Origin: UKL13-2 sp038321965
GTDB lineage: Bacteria; Pseudomonadota; Gammaproteobacteria; Burkholderiales; Usitatibacteraceae
DNA length: 64,000 bases
Reading direction: 5' to 3'
Assembly: GCA_038321965.1 (NCBI GenBank)
Contig: JBBQFL010000001.1
Location: 310,001-374,000, forward strand
The translations under genes and the position numbers were made by a program. Of the stretch, positions 8,767 to 17,849 are shown piece after piece; within the stretch, counting starts at the first letter, position 1, and the number at the start of each line of letters is the position of its first letter. The notes below the pieces were generated by a model that worked only from the letters and a program-made list of their open reading frames with translations, did no database searches and was not told where the DNA came from.

Positions 8767-8960
8767 CGTGAATTGACTGTGTCAATCCTATTTGCTTTTC
8801 TTGTCTAGCTGAGCGCGCCGGGTTTACCAAAAAAAGCAAACTCGTACACTGATAGTTACGCACTTTGGAAAATCACTGTCAAGTTGCTGGTTCACTTTTC
8901 CGACTAACGGTGAATATGCTCTACCGAAGCTATAATCCTGTTTTTCATGAGGATTTTTGC

Positions 8961-9899
8961 ATGCCAGTCTTGATCTGCGGTTCGCTCGCCTACGATACCA
9001 TCATGGTTTTTCATGGCAAGTTCGGTGAGCACATCCTCCCCGATCAAATCCATATCCTCAATGTGGCGTTCGTTGTGCCTGATATGCGTCGCGAGTACGG
9101 AGGCACCGCCGGCAATATTGCTTATAACCTGAAGCTGCTGGGCGGCGACCCGATTGTCATGGCCACAGTGGGCGACGATTTTGGCCAGTATCGAGAGCGG
9201 CTACAGGCACTCGATATTTCGCGAGACCATATTCGCGATGTGCCGGGCACATTTGTGGCGCAGGCCTTCATTACGACTGACCTGGACGCAAACCAGATTA
9301 CAGCGTTTCACCCTGGCGCAATGTCTTCATCCTACATAAACAAGGTTGGCGACGCAAAGGACATAAAACTCGGCATACTCGCGCCGGATTCACGCGACGG
9401 AATGTTACAACATGCGGAACAATTCCACGATGCGAAGATCCCGTTCATCTTTGACCCGGGCCAAGCGATGTCAGTCTTCAACGGCGATGAACTAAAGCAT
9501 TTCATCGAACTTGCCGAATATGTCGCGGTCAATGATTATGAAGCGCGTGTACTGGAGGAGAGAATCGGTGAGCCGATTTCGAAGCTCACCGAACGCGTAA
9601 AGGCGTTCTTTGTGACCAAGGGCGCTGAAGGATCGGTGATTTACGCGGATGGGCAACAGATCAGGATACCGTCCGTTAGGGAAGAGCGGAGGGTTGATCC
9701 CACTGGTTGCGGTGACGCGTATCGGTCGGGGTTGTTGTATGGCATTGAAAGAGGCTGGAGTTGGGAAAAGACCGGTCGACTGGCCAATACCATGGGCAGC
9801 ATCAAGATCGAAAACCGTGGGCCTCAGGGCCACCATCCGACACGTGCAGAAATTGAAACGCGCTTCACGATGGCTTTTGACGAATCTCTTTTTGGATAG
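8961..9899 (+). CDS. PfkB-family carbohydrate/nucleoside kinase
   Basis: A 312-residue ribokinase-superfamily enzyme. It has the N-terminal GGTAGNIAYNLKLLGGD glycine motif and the C-terminal anion-hole/catalytic motif DPTGCGDAYRSGLLYG with its catalytic Asp. Related betaproteobacterial proteins are often called adenosine kinase, but the substrate cannot be decided here. The start at MPVLICGSLAYDTI is supported by GAGGA 7 bp upstream and by homology; an upstream in-frame ATG at 8865 adds 32 unlikely residues. A TATAAT at 8931-8936 lies 25 bp before the start and may be the -10 element, although no good -35 accompanies it. The glycine-zipper lipoprotein follows after 7 bp. Confidence 0.85.
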   Translation: MPVLICGSLAYDTIMVFHGKFGEHILPDQIHILNVAFVVPDMRREYGGTAGNIAYNLKLLGGDPIVMATVGDDFGQYRERLQALDISRDHIRDVPGTFVAQAFITTDLDANQITAFHPGAMSSSYINKVGDAKDIKLGILAPDSRDGMLQHAEQFHDAKIPFIFDPGQAMSVFNGDELKHFIELAEYVAVNDYEARVLEERIGEPISKLTERVKAFFVTKGAEGSVIYADGQQIRIPSVREERRVDPTGCGDAYRSGLLYGIERGWSWEKTGRLANTMGSIKIENRGPQGHHPTRAEIETRFTMAFDESLFG

Positions 9900-9906
9900 G
9901 TGCAAT

Positions 9907-10371
9907 ATGTTTTCAAAACGGCTGTTAGTTTCCAGTACTCTCGCACTGGCTGTAATCACGGGTTGTGCACAACCTGGTTTGGGCGGCGGGAACTATACAC
10001 GTGGACAAGTGCGCGGCGAACAGTCGGTGCGCTTCGGTTCGGTGGAGAGTGTGCGTGATGTAGTCATCGATGCGCGCGATACGGGTACCGGAACATTGGC
10101 AGGCGCTGCTATTGGCGGTGTGGCGGGGTCGACTGTGGGCGGCGGTTCAAGAGCGAATGCGGTTGGCGCAATCGCCGGCGCGGTGGTTGGTGGCATCATC
10201 GGCAATGCCGTGGAAAAAAACGGCAATGATCGCAAAGGCGTCGAGGTCACCGTTCGACTCGAGAGTGGCAATGTGATCGCAGTCACCCAGGAGAAAGATG
10301 AGGAGTTTCGCGTGGGAGACCGCGTTCGCATTCTGTCCGGTCAGGGAACAACCCGAGTATCCCGCATCTAG
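9907..10371 (+). CDS. Glycine-zipper outer-membrane lipoprotein (SlyB-like)
   Basis: A 154-residue lipoprotein. The signal peptide ends in the lipobox VITGC, making Cys19 the lipidated residue. The middle part (about residues 60-100) is a glycine-zipper hairpin with repeated small-residue steps (GTLAGAAIGGVAGSTVGGG and AVGAIAGAVVGGIIG). A C-terminal beta-rich part follows, with GVEVTVRLESGNVIAVTQ and a basic VGDRVRIL end. SlyB/Pcp-type proteins stabilise the outer membrane under divalent-cation stress; the specific role here is inferred. The true start is the ATG at 9907, although the frame is open further back into the kinase gene. It is probably co-transcribed with that kinase. Confidence 0.85.
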   Translation: MFSKRLLVSSTLALAVITGCAQPGLGGGNYTRGQVRGEQSVRFGSVESVRDVVIDARDTGTGTLAGAAIGGVAGSTVGGGSRANAVGAIAGAVVGGIIGNAVEKNGNDRKGVEVTVRLESGNVIAVTQEKDEEFRVGDRVRILSGQGTTRVSRI

Positions 10372-10464
10372 GTACAAAATTTACGCATAGGAGCTTCCCG
10401 GGACAACGCGCCCCTTAGTGGGGTTTCGCGGCGAAACTCGACGAAGATGCAGTAGTATCGCCCG

Positions 10465-11304
10465 ATGCCAAGAGCTCCCCGACAAGCTGACGTCTCTGCC
10501 GAATTAAATACCAACCGAATAATCCGGATAGTGCGGTGGTTCAGACTAACGTCGCATATTGGCGCCGGCCTAATTGTCGTCGGCGCACTTTACCCCCGCG
10601 TTTCCGCGCGTCGCCGTGCCAGGATTACCGGCTGGTGGGCAAGAAAGCTCTTGCGAATCCTCAATGTTCTGGTGTCGGTACACGGACACCAACCAGAGGC
10701 CGAAACAAAAAATATGATAGTGACTTCCAATCATATTTCGTGGATGGATATCTTCGTGATAAACGCGATACAGCCCTCGCGATTTATCGCAAAGTCGGAA
10801 ATTCGCGATTGGCCAATTGCGGGTTGGCTATGCGAAAAGGCGGGGACTATTTTCATTCGGCGCACTCGCCGAAGCGATACGGCCAAGATCAATGAAACCA
10901 TGCGGGCCGTGTTGGCAGAAGGCGCTACCATCGGGTTTTTTCCGGAGGGCACGACAACAGCGGGCGACAAACTGCTTAAATTTCACACCTCACTTTTTGA
11001 GCCCGCAGTGGCAAACGACGCGACGATTGCGCCAGTCGCGATTCGCTATCGCAGAAGCGATGGCGAGGCCTCCGTTGCGGCGGCTTTTATCGGTGAGCTT
11101 AGCTTCGCAGAGTCAGTGGGGCAGATCATTTCCCAAAAGTCGATGATTGCTGAAATTACGTTCGCCCCCCAGATTGCAGCAACCGGCCAGACGCGCCGCG
11201 AATTGGCACTCAAGGCTGAATCAGCGGTGGCGGTTATTCTGAATGTACCGTTACCGCATGCACTTCACCGTTTCCAAGGCGACAATGTGGACGCACCCAA
11301 CTGA
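10465..11304 (+). CDS. 1-acyl-sn-glycerol-3-phosphate acyltransferase (PlsC family)
   Basis: Transfers an acyl chain to a lysophospholipid acceptor at the inner membrane. The 279-residue protein has the acyltransferase HX4D motif as NHISWMD (His90, Asp95) and the phosphate-binding FPEGTTT motif at 159-165. One hydrophobic stretch at about 32-45 is a likely membrane anchor. It could be PlsC itself or a more specialised lyso-ornithine-lipid or haemolysin-type acyltransferase; the sequence does not decide. The 93-bp gap before it holds a short CCCC/GGGG hairpin that is too weak to call a terminator. No good ribosome site precedes the ATG. Confidence 0.85.
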   Translation: MPRAPRQADVSAELNTNRIIRIVRWFRLTSHIGAGLIVVGALYPRVSARRRARITGWWARKLLRILNVLVSVHGHQPEAETKNMIVTSNHISWMDIFVINAIQPSRFIAKSEIRDWPIAGWLCEKAGTIFIRRTRRSDTAKINETMRAVLAEGATIGFFPEGTTTAGDKLLKFHTSLFEPAVANDATIAPVAIRYRRSDGEASVAAAFIGELSFAESVGQIISQKSMIAEITFAPQIAATGQTRRELALKAESAVAVILNVPLPHALHRFQGDNVDAPN

Positions 11305-11375
11305 TGTGTACATATCGAGCACGGGCCTGCTTCTACGGCTAAAAACGCTCTGGGAAGCCCATGGATGCTAGTGGT

Positions 11376-12203
11376 TTAGCTAAACCCTGATGGAATTACC
11401 GCTTCAGCACAATCGACCTGAAAAATCGCGCGATCTTCAAGTCGCATAGCAGTGAGTTGCTGACCCCACGCACAGCCCGTGTCTAGGCCGACAAAATTTG
11501 GCGAAACGTACAACCCCAGCGCGGACCAATGCCCTGCAATGATCGTCTTGTTTACTGTTGATGCATGTCGCCTCGTAAACCAGGGCACTGTTCCCGGCGG
11601 AATCGCCGCCAGCTCGCCTTTGTAATCAAGATTGACTGCGTCATGCGTGTTCAGCAGTCGCATGCGTGTCATCGCGTTCGTGACCAGTCGGTTTCGTGCG
11701 CTACCGACCAATGCGTTGTCCCACATTACCGGTTCATCACCGTACATGCTCGTGAGGAAAGCTCGTCTCTGTCGACCACGAATTAGCGCTTCGACTTCGT
11801 GCGCCAAGCTGAGCGCCTTCTTCAAACTCCATTGTGGAAGCAGTCCAGCGTGCACCATGATGAATTGGTCATCAACATGAAGCAGTTTCTGGCTGCGGAG
11901 CCACGCGAGCAGGTCATCGCGGTCGGGCGCATCGAGAATCGGCTGTATCGTGTCGCGTTTCCCCGCCTTGCTTACTCCTTCTGCGACTGCGAACAGGTGC
12001 AAATCATGGTTGCCCAGTACCGTAATCGCGCCGTCTCCAAGTCCTCGAGCGAAACGCAGGCATGCCAGGGAATCAGGACCGCGGTTGACTAAGTCGCCAA
12101 CAAACCACAGCGAGTCACGCGATTTGTTGAATTTTATCTTGGTCAGAAGCGCTTGAAGTGAAACGTAGCAACCTTGCAGGTCGCCGATGGCATAGGTGCT
12201 CAT
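11376..12203 (-). CDS. apaH: Symmetrical bis(5'-nucleosyl)-tetraphosphatase
   Basis: Hydrolyses Ap4A to two ADP; members also act on capped RNA. The 275-residue length is standard. The metallophosphatase motifs are in order: GDLQGC near the N-terminus, GDLVNRGPDS, GNHDLH, and later histidines in MVHAGLLPQW and AGHWSALG. It is transcribed away from the acyltransferase's 3' end and just downstream of the cytochrome gene's terminator, so it probably has its own promoter in the short gap between 12203 and that terminator. Confidence 0.96.
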   Translation of the reverse strand: MSTYAIGDLQGCYVSLQALLTKIKFNKSRDSLWFVGDLVNRGPDSLACLRFARGLGDGAITVLGNHDLHLFAVAEGVSKAGKRDTIQPILDAPDRDDLLAWLRSQKLLHVDDQFIMVHAGLLPQWSLKKALSLAHEVEALIRGRQRRAFLTSMYGDEPVMWDNALVGSARNRLVTNAMTRMRLLNTHDAVNLDYKGELAAIPPGTVPWFTRRHASTVNKTIIAGHWSALGLYVSPNFVGLDTGCAWGQQLTAMRLEDRAIFQVDCAEAVIPSGFS

Positions 12204-12218
12204 CGCAGGTTAGCCATG

Positions 12219-12241
12219 AAAAAAGGCGGAAAAACCGCCCC
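12219..12241 (-). terminator. Rho-independent terminator of the cytochrome c gene
   Basis: On the minus strand the sequence is GGCGG, a TTTTT loop, CCGCC and then a run of six T. It lies 25 bp beyond the cytochrome stop codon and ahead of the apaH start, so it separates the two minus-strand genes. Confidence 0.85.
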
Positions 12242-12265
12242 TTGACGTGCCTGCCCCATAAAGTG

Positions 12266-12853
12266 TTATTTAATCAGTGAAACCATAAAGTCTACGGCCG
12301 ACTTGACGTCAGCATCCGGTAGGGAAGCATTGCCACCTTTGGCCGGCATCACGCCAGCTTTTCCCTGATATCCGGCGATCGCATGCGTGTATAGCGTCGG
12401 CTTGCCCTGTGCGATGCGGGCCGACCAAGCCGCCTTGTCGCCAGCCTTTGGTGCGCCTGCAATACCCGCGCCATGACACGCTACGCATGCAGACTTATAA
12501 ACGCCTTCGCCACCCGCGGCTGCCAGGGCACCAGCCGCAGCCACGGTGGGAATCGCCATCGCGACAATGGGTGCTGCTACTTTGGCAGGAGCGACTACAG
12601 GCGTTGTCGCGGCAGTTGGCGCCTTGGAGGCATCAACAGCCAACTCTGTTACTGGCGCGATGCGTTTTGCAATCGCTTCAGGTGTGTTAGCTTTGTCTAC
12701 AGTGGTACCTACGGCATGACCGCCGACTGCGTATTGCGCCAAAAGAATGATGCCAATAATTAGTCCAAAGGCTCCAACCGTAATGGCAATTGCCATCTTT
12801 ACCGGGTGAGCTGCAATGCCTACTTCAGCGGGAGCGTGATGTGACTGTGACAT
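12266..12853 (-). CDS. Membrane-anchored class I cytochrome c (c5-like)
   Basis: A 195-residue protein with a single N-terminal membrane segment (about residues 21-41), an Ala/Pro-rich periplasmic linker (about 60-115), and a C-terminal monohaem domain. The haem site is CVACHG with Cys123, Cys126 and His127; the likely axial methionine is Met169 in GVMPAKGG. Similar proteins shuttle electrons to terminal oxidases. The start is set at MSQSHHAP because AGGAAG lies 6 bp upstream; twelve further upstream residues are possible but unsupported. It is a single-gene transcript ending at the terminator that follows. Confidence 0.88.
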   Translation of the reverse strand: MSQSHHAPAEVGIAAHPVKMAIAITVGAFGLIIGIILLAQYAVGGHAVGTTVDKANTPEAIAKRIAPVTELAVDASKAPTAATTPVVAPAKVAAPIVAMAIPTVAAAGALAAAGGEGVYKSACVACHGAGIAGAPKAGDKAAWSARIAQGKPTLYTHAIAGYQGKAGVMPAKGGNASLPDADVKSAVDFMVSLIK

Positions 12854-12989
12854 GGCGACTTCCTGAGGGCGTGAATTTCGAGTTTCCAATTATACTGGCG
12901 ATGGGCATTTCGACTCAATTCCCCTGAATCAGCAATGTGGCATGCCAAGTGTTGGCGCGAATGTTAAACTACATTTCGTCGCAAGCTGC

Positions 12990-13066
12990 GCGCCCGTAGC
13001 TCAGATGGATAGAGTGCTACCCTCCGAAGGTAGAAGTCGCACGTTCGAATCGTGTCGGGCGCGCCA
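12990..13066 (+). tRNA. tRNA-Arg(CCG)
   Basis: A full cloverleaf is visible. The acceptor stem GCGCCCG pairs with CGGGCGC, followed by discriminator G and an encoded CCA. The D-arm is GCTCAGATGGATAGAGT, the anticodon loop CTCCGAA gives CCG, and the T-loop is TTCGAAT. It reads the CGG arginine codon. Length is 77 nt including CCA. It stands alone between the cytochrome gene (opposite strand) and the 3' end of the polysaccharide unit. Confidence 0.96.
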
Positions 13067-13113
13067 TCAAAACTCAACTTTTTGGAAGTCTCGCATGCGA
13101 CCCGTGTCAATCG

Positions 13114-15018
13114 CTACGCAGACTTCTTGTCCGCCATGCCGTTGATGGACTTCAGCTTCGGTCGCACTTGCGCCACATACTCAGGCACCCATCGTTTCAG
13201 GTCGCGGCGCACTTCGGAGTCGTCCGGCATGCGATCCTGATTCAGCCAACTCGTCAATGACTCCAGGAAGCCGGTGGCCACCTCGCGGGCTTTGGCGACG
13301 CGCAGTTTTGGATGTGGCGTAGGGCGAGTATGCTCGTCGTCCGTGAGTAACTCTTCAAACAGCTTCTCACCCGGCCGCAATCCCGTGAACACAATTTTGA
13401 TTTCGTTGTCCGTCGGTTCAGACAATCGAATCATATCGTTGGCAAGGTCAACAATTTTTACTGGCTCGCCCATGTCGAGCACAAATACTTCCCCACCCAA
13501 TCCCATGGTGCCAGCTTGTAACACTAGCTGCGCGGCCTCCGGGATTGACATGAAGTAGCGCACCATATCGGGATGCGTCACCGTTACCGGCCCGCCCTGC
13601 TCAATTTGCTCTTGAAAACGCGGAATGACGCTCCCGGCGCTACCCAGCACATTGCCAAAACGCACCATCTCAAATCGCGTGTCGCTCGATTGCTGCAGCG
13701 CCTGGCAAATCATCTCCGAAAGACGTTTGGTCGCACCCATCACATTCGTGGGGTTAACAGCTTTGTCGGTAGAGATCAGCACGAATTTCTTGACGCCATA
13801 TTCGATCGCCGACTTCGCAACGATGAGGGTGCCTAGCGCATTGTTCTGCACGGCTTCCCACGCGTTGGATTCCTCCATCAGCGGCACGTGCTTATACGCG
13901 GCGGCATGAAATACCAGCGAGGGCGCATATTGGTGCATGGCCTGGTTTACGCGACGCGCATTTCTGATATCACCAATAACGCTCGCGATTGGCAGGTTCT
14001 CAAATGCGTCGCGCAAGGCTTGTTCAATTTGGTACATCGCAAACTCACTCTGCTCGAAAAGCACCAACATAGACGGTTGGTAGCTCGCAATTTGGCGGCA
14101 CAATTCTGACCCGATGGATCCGCCCGCACCAGTGACCATAATTACCTTGTCGGTAATGAGTTCATGGAGGCCGGCATCATCGAGAATGACGGGCTCGCGC
14201 TTCATCAGGTCTTCAACTGCAACGCGCCGGATTTTCGGCGTGGAGGTCTTGCCTGCGACAGCAGGCGATAACGCGACACTATTAAATTTTGGGATCGTGA
14301 GCACCTGTACACGTGCCCGGTTGCAAATTTCAATTACACGGCGGCGAACGGAATAAGCAACCGACGGCATTGCGATGACTGCATGCTTCACCTTTAGGCT
14401 ACGCGCAATCCTGGGCAATTCATCGATTGCCCCAAGTACTCTTTCGCCGTGAAGTAGCCTATGGCGCTTATTCATGTCGTCGTCCAGAAGGCCCATTACC
14501 CGCCAGTCACTGCTGCGAGCAAGTTCCTTGATCAGGCTGACCGCGGCGTCGCCTGCGCCTAGAACCAATACCGGCGTGCCCATATCGCCGGTCTTCCCGT
14601 ATTGGCGCCACTCCTGCAGCGAACGGTAAGCGATACGGCTCCCCGACATAAGGACAATCAACAACAGGGTTTGCACAAAAAACTGTGCCAACCCCAAATG
14701 GCCGAGCCAGCCGCCCGCCCAAATGCCCAGTCCAACGGCCAATGAGCCTGTAAGCACGCTCGCCACAATTCTTTGAACGTCCGGCAGGCTCGCATAGCGC
14801 CAAAGCCCCTGGTACATCCCAAAGAGGATGGAAACACTGGCTTGAACAGGAATCGCCACCGCCAGCAACAAGCCGATACCAAGCAAAACCTCGGGTGAAC
14901 TGATCGAGCGAACAGATTCCGAAAACAGCAAAATAGTGACCACCCACGAAATGACCAGCATCGCCACATCGTGAACGAACGCTAAAAGGGCGCGCTCGTT
15001 AAATGACACAGTCCTCAT
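13114..15018 (-). CDS. Membrane nucleotide-sugar 4,6-dehydratase/epimerase (CapD/FlaA1 family)
   Basis: A 634-residue polysaccharide biosynthesis protein. Four or five membrane helices lie in residues 10-125. A first Rossmann-like part (VLVLGAGDAAVSLIKELA) precedes the C-terminal short-chain dehydrogenase domain with NAD site VTGAGGSIGSELCRQI. The downstream region HAAAYKHVPLMEESNAWEAV and the catalytic STDKAVNPTNVMGATKR are typical of UDP-GlcNAc 4,6-dehydratases of the CapD/PglF/WbpM group. It starts 15 bp after the sugar-phosphate transferase gene, so the two form a minimal operon. The exact sugar product is not determinable. Family assignment is secure. Confidence 0.9.
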   Translation of the reverse strand: MRTVSFNERALLAFVHDVAMLVISWVVTILLFSESVRSISSPEVLLGIGLLLAVAIPVQASVSILFGMYQGLWRYASLPDVQRIVASVLTGSLAVGLGIWAGGWLGHLGLAQFFVQTLLLIVLMSGSRIAYRSLQEWRQYGKTGDMGTPVLVLGAGDAAVSLIKELARSSDWRVMGLLDDDMNKRHRLLHGERVLGAIDELPRIARSLKVKHAVIAMPSVAYSVRRRVIEICNRARVQVLTIPKFNSVALSPAVAGKTSTPKIRRVAVEDLMKREPVILDDAGLHELITDKVIMVTGAGGSIGSELCRQIASYQPSMLVLFEQSEFAMYQIEQALRDAFENLPIASVIGDIRNARRVNQAMHQYAPSLVFHAAAYKHVPLMEESNAWEAVQNNALGTLIVAKSAIEYGVKKFVLISTDKAVNPTNVMGATKRLSEMICQALQQSSDTRFEMVRFGNVLGSAGSVIPRFQEQIEQGGPVTVTHPDMVRYFMSIPEAAQLVLQAGTMGLGGEVFVLDMGEPVKIVDLANDMIRLSEPTDNEIKIVFTGLRPGEKLFEELLTDDEHTRPTPHPKLRVAKAREVATGFLESLTSWLNQDRMPDDSEVRRDLKRWVPEYVAQVRPKLKSINGMADKKSA

Positions 15019-15033
15019 GTTCTCTCACGGTCA

Positions 15034-16059
15034 TTATTTTTTGATTTTGTTGTTTTTCTTTTGATGTAAGTGCCACTCTGCCAACAGCAGCAACAATCCG
15101 TATGTTATCACCCATGCAATCAACATGACACTGGGAGCCGGGCGCTCAATTGCGTATAGTGCCGAACCCCCCGATGCGAGCATGACGAAATAGTAGACGA
15201 GCGCGGTTTTTCGATGGCTCCATCCGCCGAGAATGAGGCGCTGGTAATAGTGGTCACGGTGAGCGATCCAGGGTTTGTTTCCCTGAGCCGTGCGTCTCAA
15301 GAGGGTGGCAGACGCATCCACAATGAAAGGTGAAAAGACCAGCAATGCAAACCACCACGGCCACATCTGCTGCAGACTGCCTTGTATTCCAAGCGTGACG
15401 CAGAGAAATCCAAGCGGGATCGAGCCCGCGTCGCCCATGAATACCTTGGCAGGTGAAAAATTGAAAACAAGGAATCCCGCCGCTGCACCGGAAATGGCGG
15501 TGACCAGCAACGGCAGGTTTCCATCCACATTTTGGTGCAGAACCAATGCCAATGCGTATGTGCCAAAGCCGATCACCGTCATGCCGCCCGCCAAGCCATC
15601 GGCGCCGTCCATGAAGTTGTAAAGATTTGTCATCCAGGCGATGGCGAACACCAGCGCAAATGCCGACAATGAGTAGAGTAGCCAGCTATTGGGAACGTTC
15701 ATTACTGTAGTGAGTGAGGGCAACGACCTCAGCCATATCAGAACGATCAAAATTGCCGCTGACGTATGCGCGGTCAATCGAAGCAGCGCCGGCAAAGGTC
15801 GAAAGTCGTCGATTACGGAAACCAAAAGCATCACAAGGCTCAAACAGGCAATAAGAGCGACCGAATCGGGCTGCATCCACGGACCGACCGTTAGCACAAC
15901 AGCGGAAAGTAAGGCGATGCCGCCAATGCGTGGAACAGGAACACTGTGCAGGCCGCGTGCAGAAGGAAGATCCTGAAAAACGCGGCCAAGCGGTGTGTTT
16001 TTTGACAGGAAAATGAGAGTCGCAGCAATCACCAGCGACGAAAAAAACGCTTGCAGCAC
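15034..16059 (-). CDS. Polyprenyl-phosphate sugar-1-phosphate transferase (WecA/MraY-like)
   Basis: A 341-residue, roughly ten-helix glycosyltransferase family 4 protein that would load the first sugar phosphate onto undecaprenyl phosphate for a surface polysaccharide. The family motifs are visible: an N-terminal PVPRIGG, the Asp pair in VIDDFRPLP, the NFMDGADGLAGG motif, the FMGDAGSIPLGF motif, and a late cytoplasmic basic loop with HRDHYYQRL. It starts with GTG at 16059, supported by GAGG 8 bp upstream. It leads the pair with the CapD-like gene. The rest of an O-antigen or capsule cluster is absent from the window. Confidence 0.9.
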   Translation of the reverse strand: MLQAFFSSLVIAATLIFLSKNTPLGRVFQDLPSARGLHSVPVPRIGGIALLSAVVLTVGPWMQPDSVALIACLSLVMLLVSVIDDFRPLPALLRLTAHTSAAILIVLIWLRSLPSLTTVMNVPNSWLLYSLSAFALVFAIAWMTNLYNFMDGADGLAGGMTVIGFGTYALALVLHQNVDGNLPLLVTAISGAAAGFLVFNFSPAKVFMGDAGSIPLGFLCVTLGIQGSLQQMWPWWFALLVFSPFIVDASATLLRRTAQGNKPWIAHRDHYYQRLILGGWSHRKTALVYYFVMLASGGSALYAIERPAPSVMLIAWVITYGLLLLLAEWHLHQKKNNKIKK

Positions 16060-16113
16060 GGTTTTGCCTCAGTTATTGCTCAACGGATACAGGCTAGAGC
16101 CGGGAAGGGGATC

Positions 16114-16149
16114 AAAACAAAACGGGCATCCCAATTGAGATGCCCGTCA
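16114..16149 (-). terminator. Rho-independent terminator of the single-repeat lipoprotein gene
   Basis: On the minus strand, ACGGGCATC and GATGCCCGT form a 9-bp stem with an 8-nt loop, followed by TTTGTTTT. It lies 20 bp beyond the stop codon of the lipoprotein gene and ends that transcript before the polysaccharide operon. Confidence 0.88.
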
Positions 16150-16167
16150 ACGTACTAAGCCCTGCGA

Positions 16168-17589
16168 TTACGGGCAGTTCGTGGTGCCGGTTGTCGGGTC
16201 AATTGGCAGTGTGATGACGACGGTCTGCGTGATTGCACCGGCGACAACGTTTACGGAAATGGTACCCGGAACCGGCGATGATGGAGGGATTGGTACCGTC
16301 GGTTTGTTGCGCGAAAAGCCAATCGAAGTACCAATAGTGCCCGCCGACGGAATGATGGAAAACGCCCCAGCTGGAACACCAGGTGTAGTAACGGTAGCAG
16401 TGAACGTGCCTGAACCGGTCGTCGTACTCGTGCCGATTTGACCGCAAGCAAGCGTATGCGCAACGGGGCTAACCGAAAGGGATGTAGGTGTCGGCACAGG
16501 CGGTGCATCACCGGCGGGTCCCAGCACGCTGGCAACGGACGGTGACTCAAGCACACGATTCTGCGCATCGGTCACCAGGAGCGTCCCAGAGCCGCAACCA
16601 CTCTGTGTGACCCGGTAACTTCCGCCATTGGTCGTGACGGTAGATGGAAATACCGATAGATATTGCGGCAGCGGGGAAACAACCTGGTACGGTGGCGTGC
16701 CGCCGTACACATAGTGGTCGACGATGCCGCCAAACGGACATTGTGCCGGCTGGCCAACAGCAGGTTTGGCACCAGTAAAGGTGACCGTGCCGCTAGGTAG
16801 AATTGAAAGTATGCCTGCACCACTTGTCACTTGCGCGATCACAAAGTTGGTCCTGCGTACCAGGCCCGTGACCGTGTCGGTCGAGGTAAGAATGGCGACC
16901 TGAGTTGGTGCGGTGACCAGCGCCTGAATGCGCACGCGAGCAACACCATTTTCATCCGTATTCTGGATAAGTGAAGTGACTTGCACATTCGTACCGGGTG
17001 TGACGAAGCGGAAGTCTCCCTGGAATACGTCAAATCGGATAGGGCGATTCACCAGCTTGACGCCATTAAGTTGCGCCGTCACATCTACTTGGGCGTCGCC
17101 GCCGCTACACAGGCCCGAACATCCAGTGCCTGTTGGCGCGACCGGCGTAATGGTGACTATATTGTTGAGTGTCGTTGCTCTTACATTCAGCACTAGGGGC
17201 GTAGTAGCACCAAGACTGTCGCGTATCGTAATTGTCACTGAAGTATCTGCGATGACGCTGTTTGCAAGTACCGTAATTTTGTACCCCGCTGTCGCAGAGC
17301 CTGTGACAGCTGGCGCTGGCAACACGACGGCATTGCTCGTGCCGGTGGTGTACGGTGCCGTTCCGCCCGTAACTGTGAAATCAACTGACACACCAGGAAA
17401 CACATCAGCAGAGGTCGGCAATACTCCGAGGGTGATGACAGGGGGCGTAGGCGGAACGGTGGGGGTGGTGCTGGCAGTGCCACTGCCACCGCAGGAAACG
17501 AGCAGCGAGCTCATCGCGCCAAACAACGCGACGAAGGCGGCACGCTTAGCCCAACTACCCGTGCTACTGAAGAAAGTTTTGATCGCCAC
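16168..17589 (-). CDS. Exported lipoprotein with one beta-rich repeat (short paralogue)
   Basis: A 473-residue protein of unknown function. The signal peptide ends in the lipobox LLVSC, so Cys33 should be lipidated. After a Pro/Thr linker comes one copy (about residues 54-140) of an 85-residue beta-rich unit with the pattern PG-FT-TGG-Y-...-TI-RD. The conserved C-terminal part begins with ITPVAPTGTGC, has a CSGGDAQV segment, IRFDVFQGDF, VYGGTPPY and a terminal Cys. The whole C-terminal region is shared with the neighbouring 833-codon gene, so the two are paralogues. Low-complexity Thr/Val/Ala composition suits a surface or periplasmic beta-sandwich protein. Its role is unknown; adhesion or matrix is only a guess. 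Confidence 0.75.
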   Translation of the reverse strand: MAIKTFFSSTGSWAKRAAFVALFGAMSSLLVSCGGSGTASTTPTVPPTPPVITLGVLPTSADVFPGVSVDFTVTGGTAPYTTGTSNAVVLPAPAVTGSATAGYKITVLANSVIADTSVTITIRDSLGATTPLVLNVRATTLNNIVTITPVAPTGTGCSGLCSGGDAQVDVTAQLNGVKLVNRPIRFDVFQGDFRFVTPGTNVQVTSLIQNTDENGVARVRIQALVTAPTQVAILTSTDTVTGLVRRTNFVIAQVTSGAGILSILPSGTVTFTGAKPAVGQPAQCPFGGIVDHYVYGGTPPYQVVSPLPQYLSVFPSTVTTNGGSYRVTQSGCGSGTLLVTDAQNRVLESPSVASVLGPAGDAPPVPTPTSLSVSPVAHTLACGQIGTSTTTGSGTFTATVTTPGVPAGAFSIIPSAGTIGTSIGFSRNKPTVPIPPSSPVPGTISVNVVAGAITQTVVITLPIDPTTGTTNCP

Positions 17590-17849
17590 GGCGGTGTCCT
17601 TTTGAGTTCATCGGCAAGAATGTGGTCCCGTGTGACACTTATTTGAACCACTTTTCTTGCAGAATTATAGCGTTACCTGATTTTATTAAAGCGCAACTTT
17701 CACTTTGATGCAAGTTTTTTTGGTGGATTGGCATTCGACCATTAGGTCACATCCTGCGTTCATACCGTCAGCTAAGTCTTGAAATGGCTACATCCCAGTA
17801 AGGCACACGATTTAAAGTGCGAAATTTTCGCTGCTTGTGCAAAGATCGG

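Noticed and set aside
16928..17605. 225-codon plus-strand frame opposite the short lipoprotein
   Set aside because: Same low-complexity mirror effect; the minus-strand gene has a signal peptide, lipobox, paralogue and terminator.
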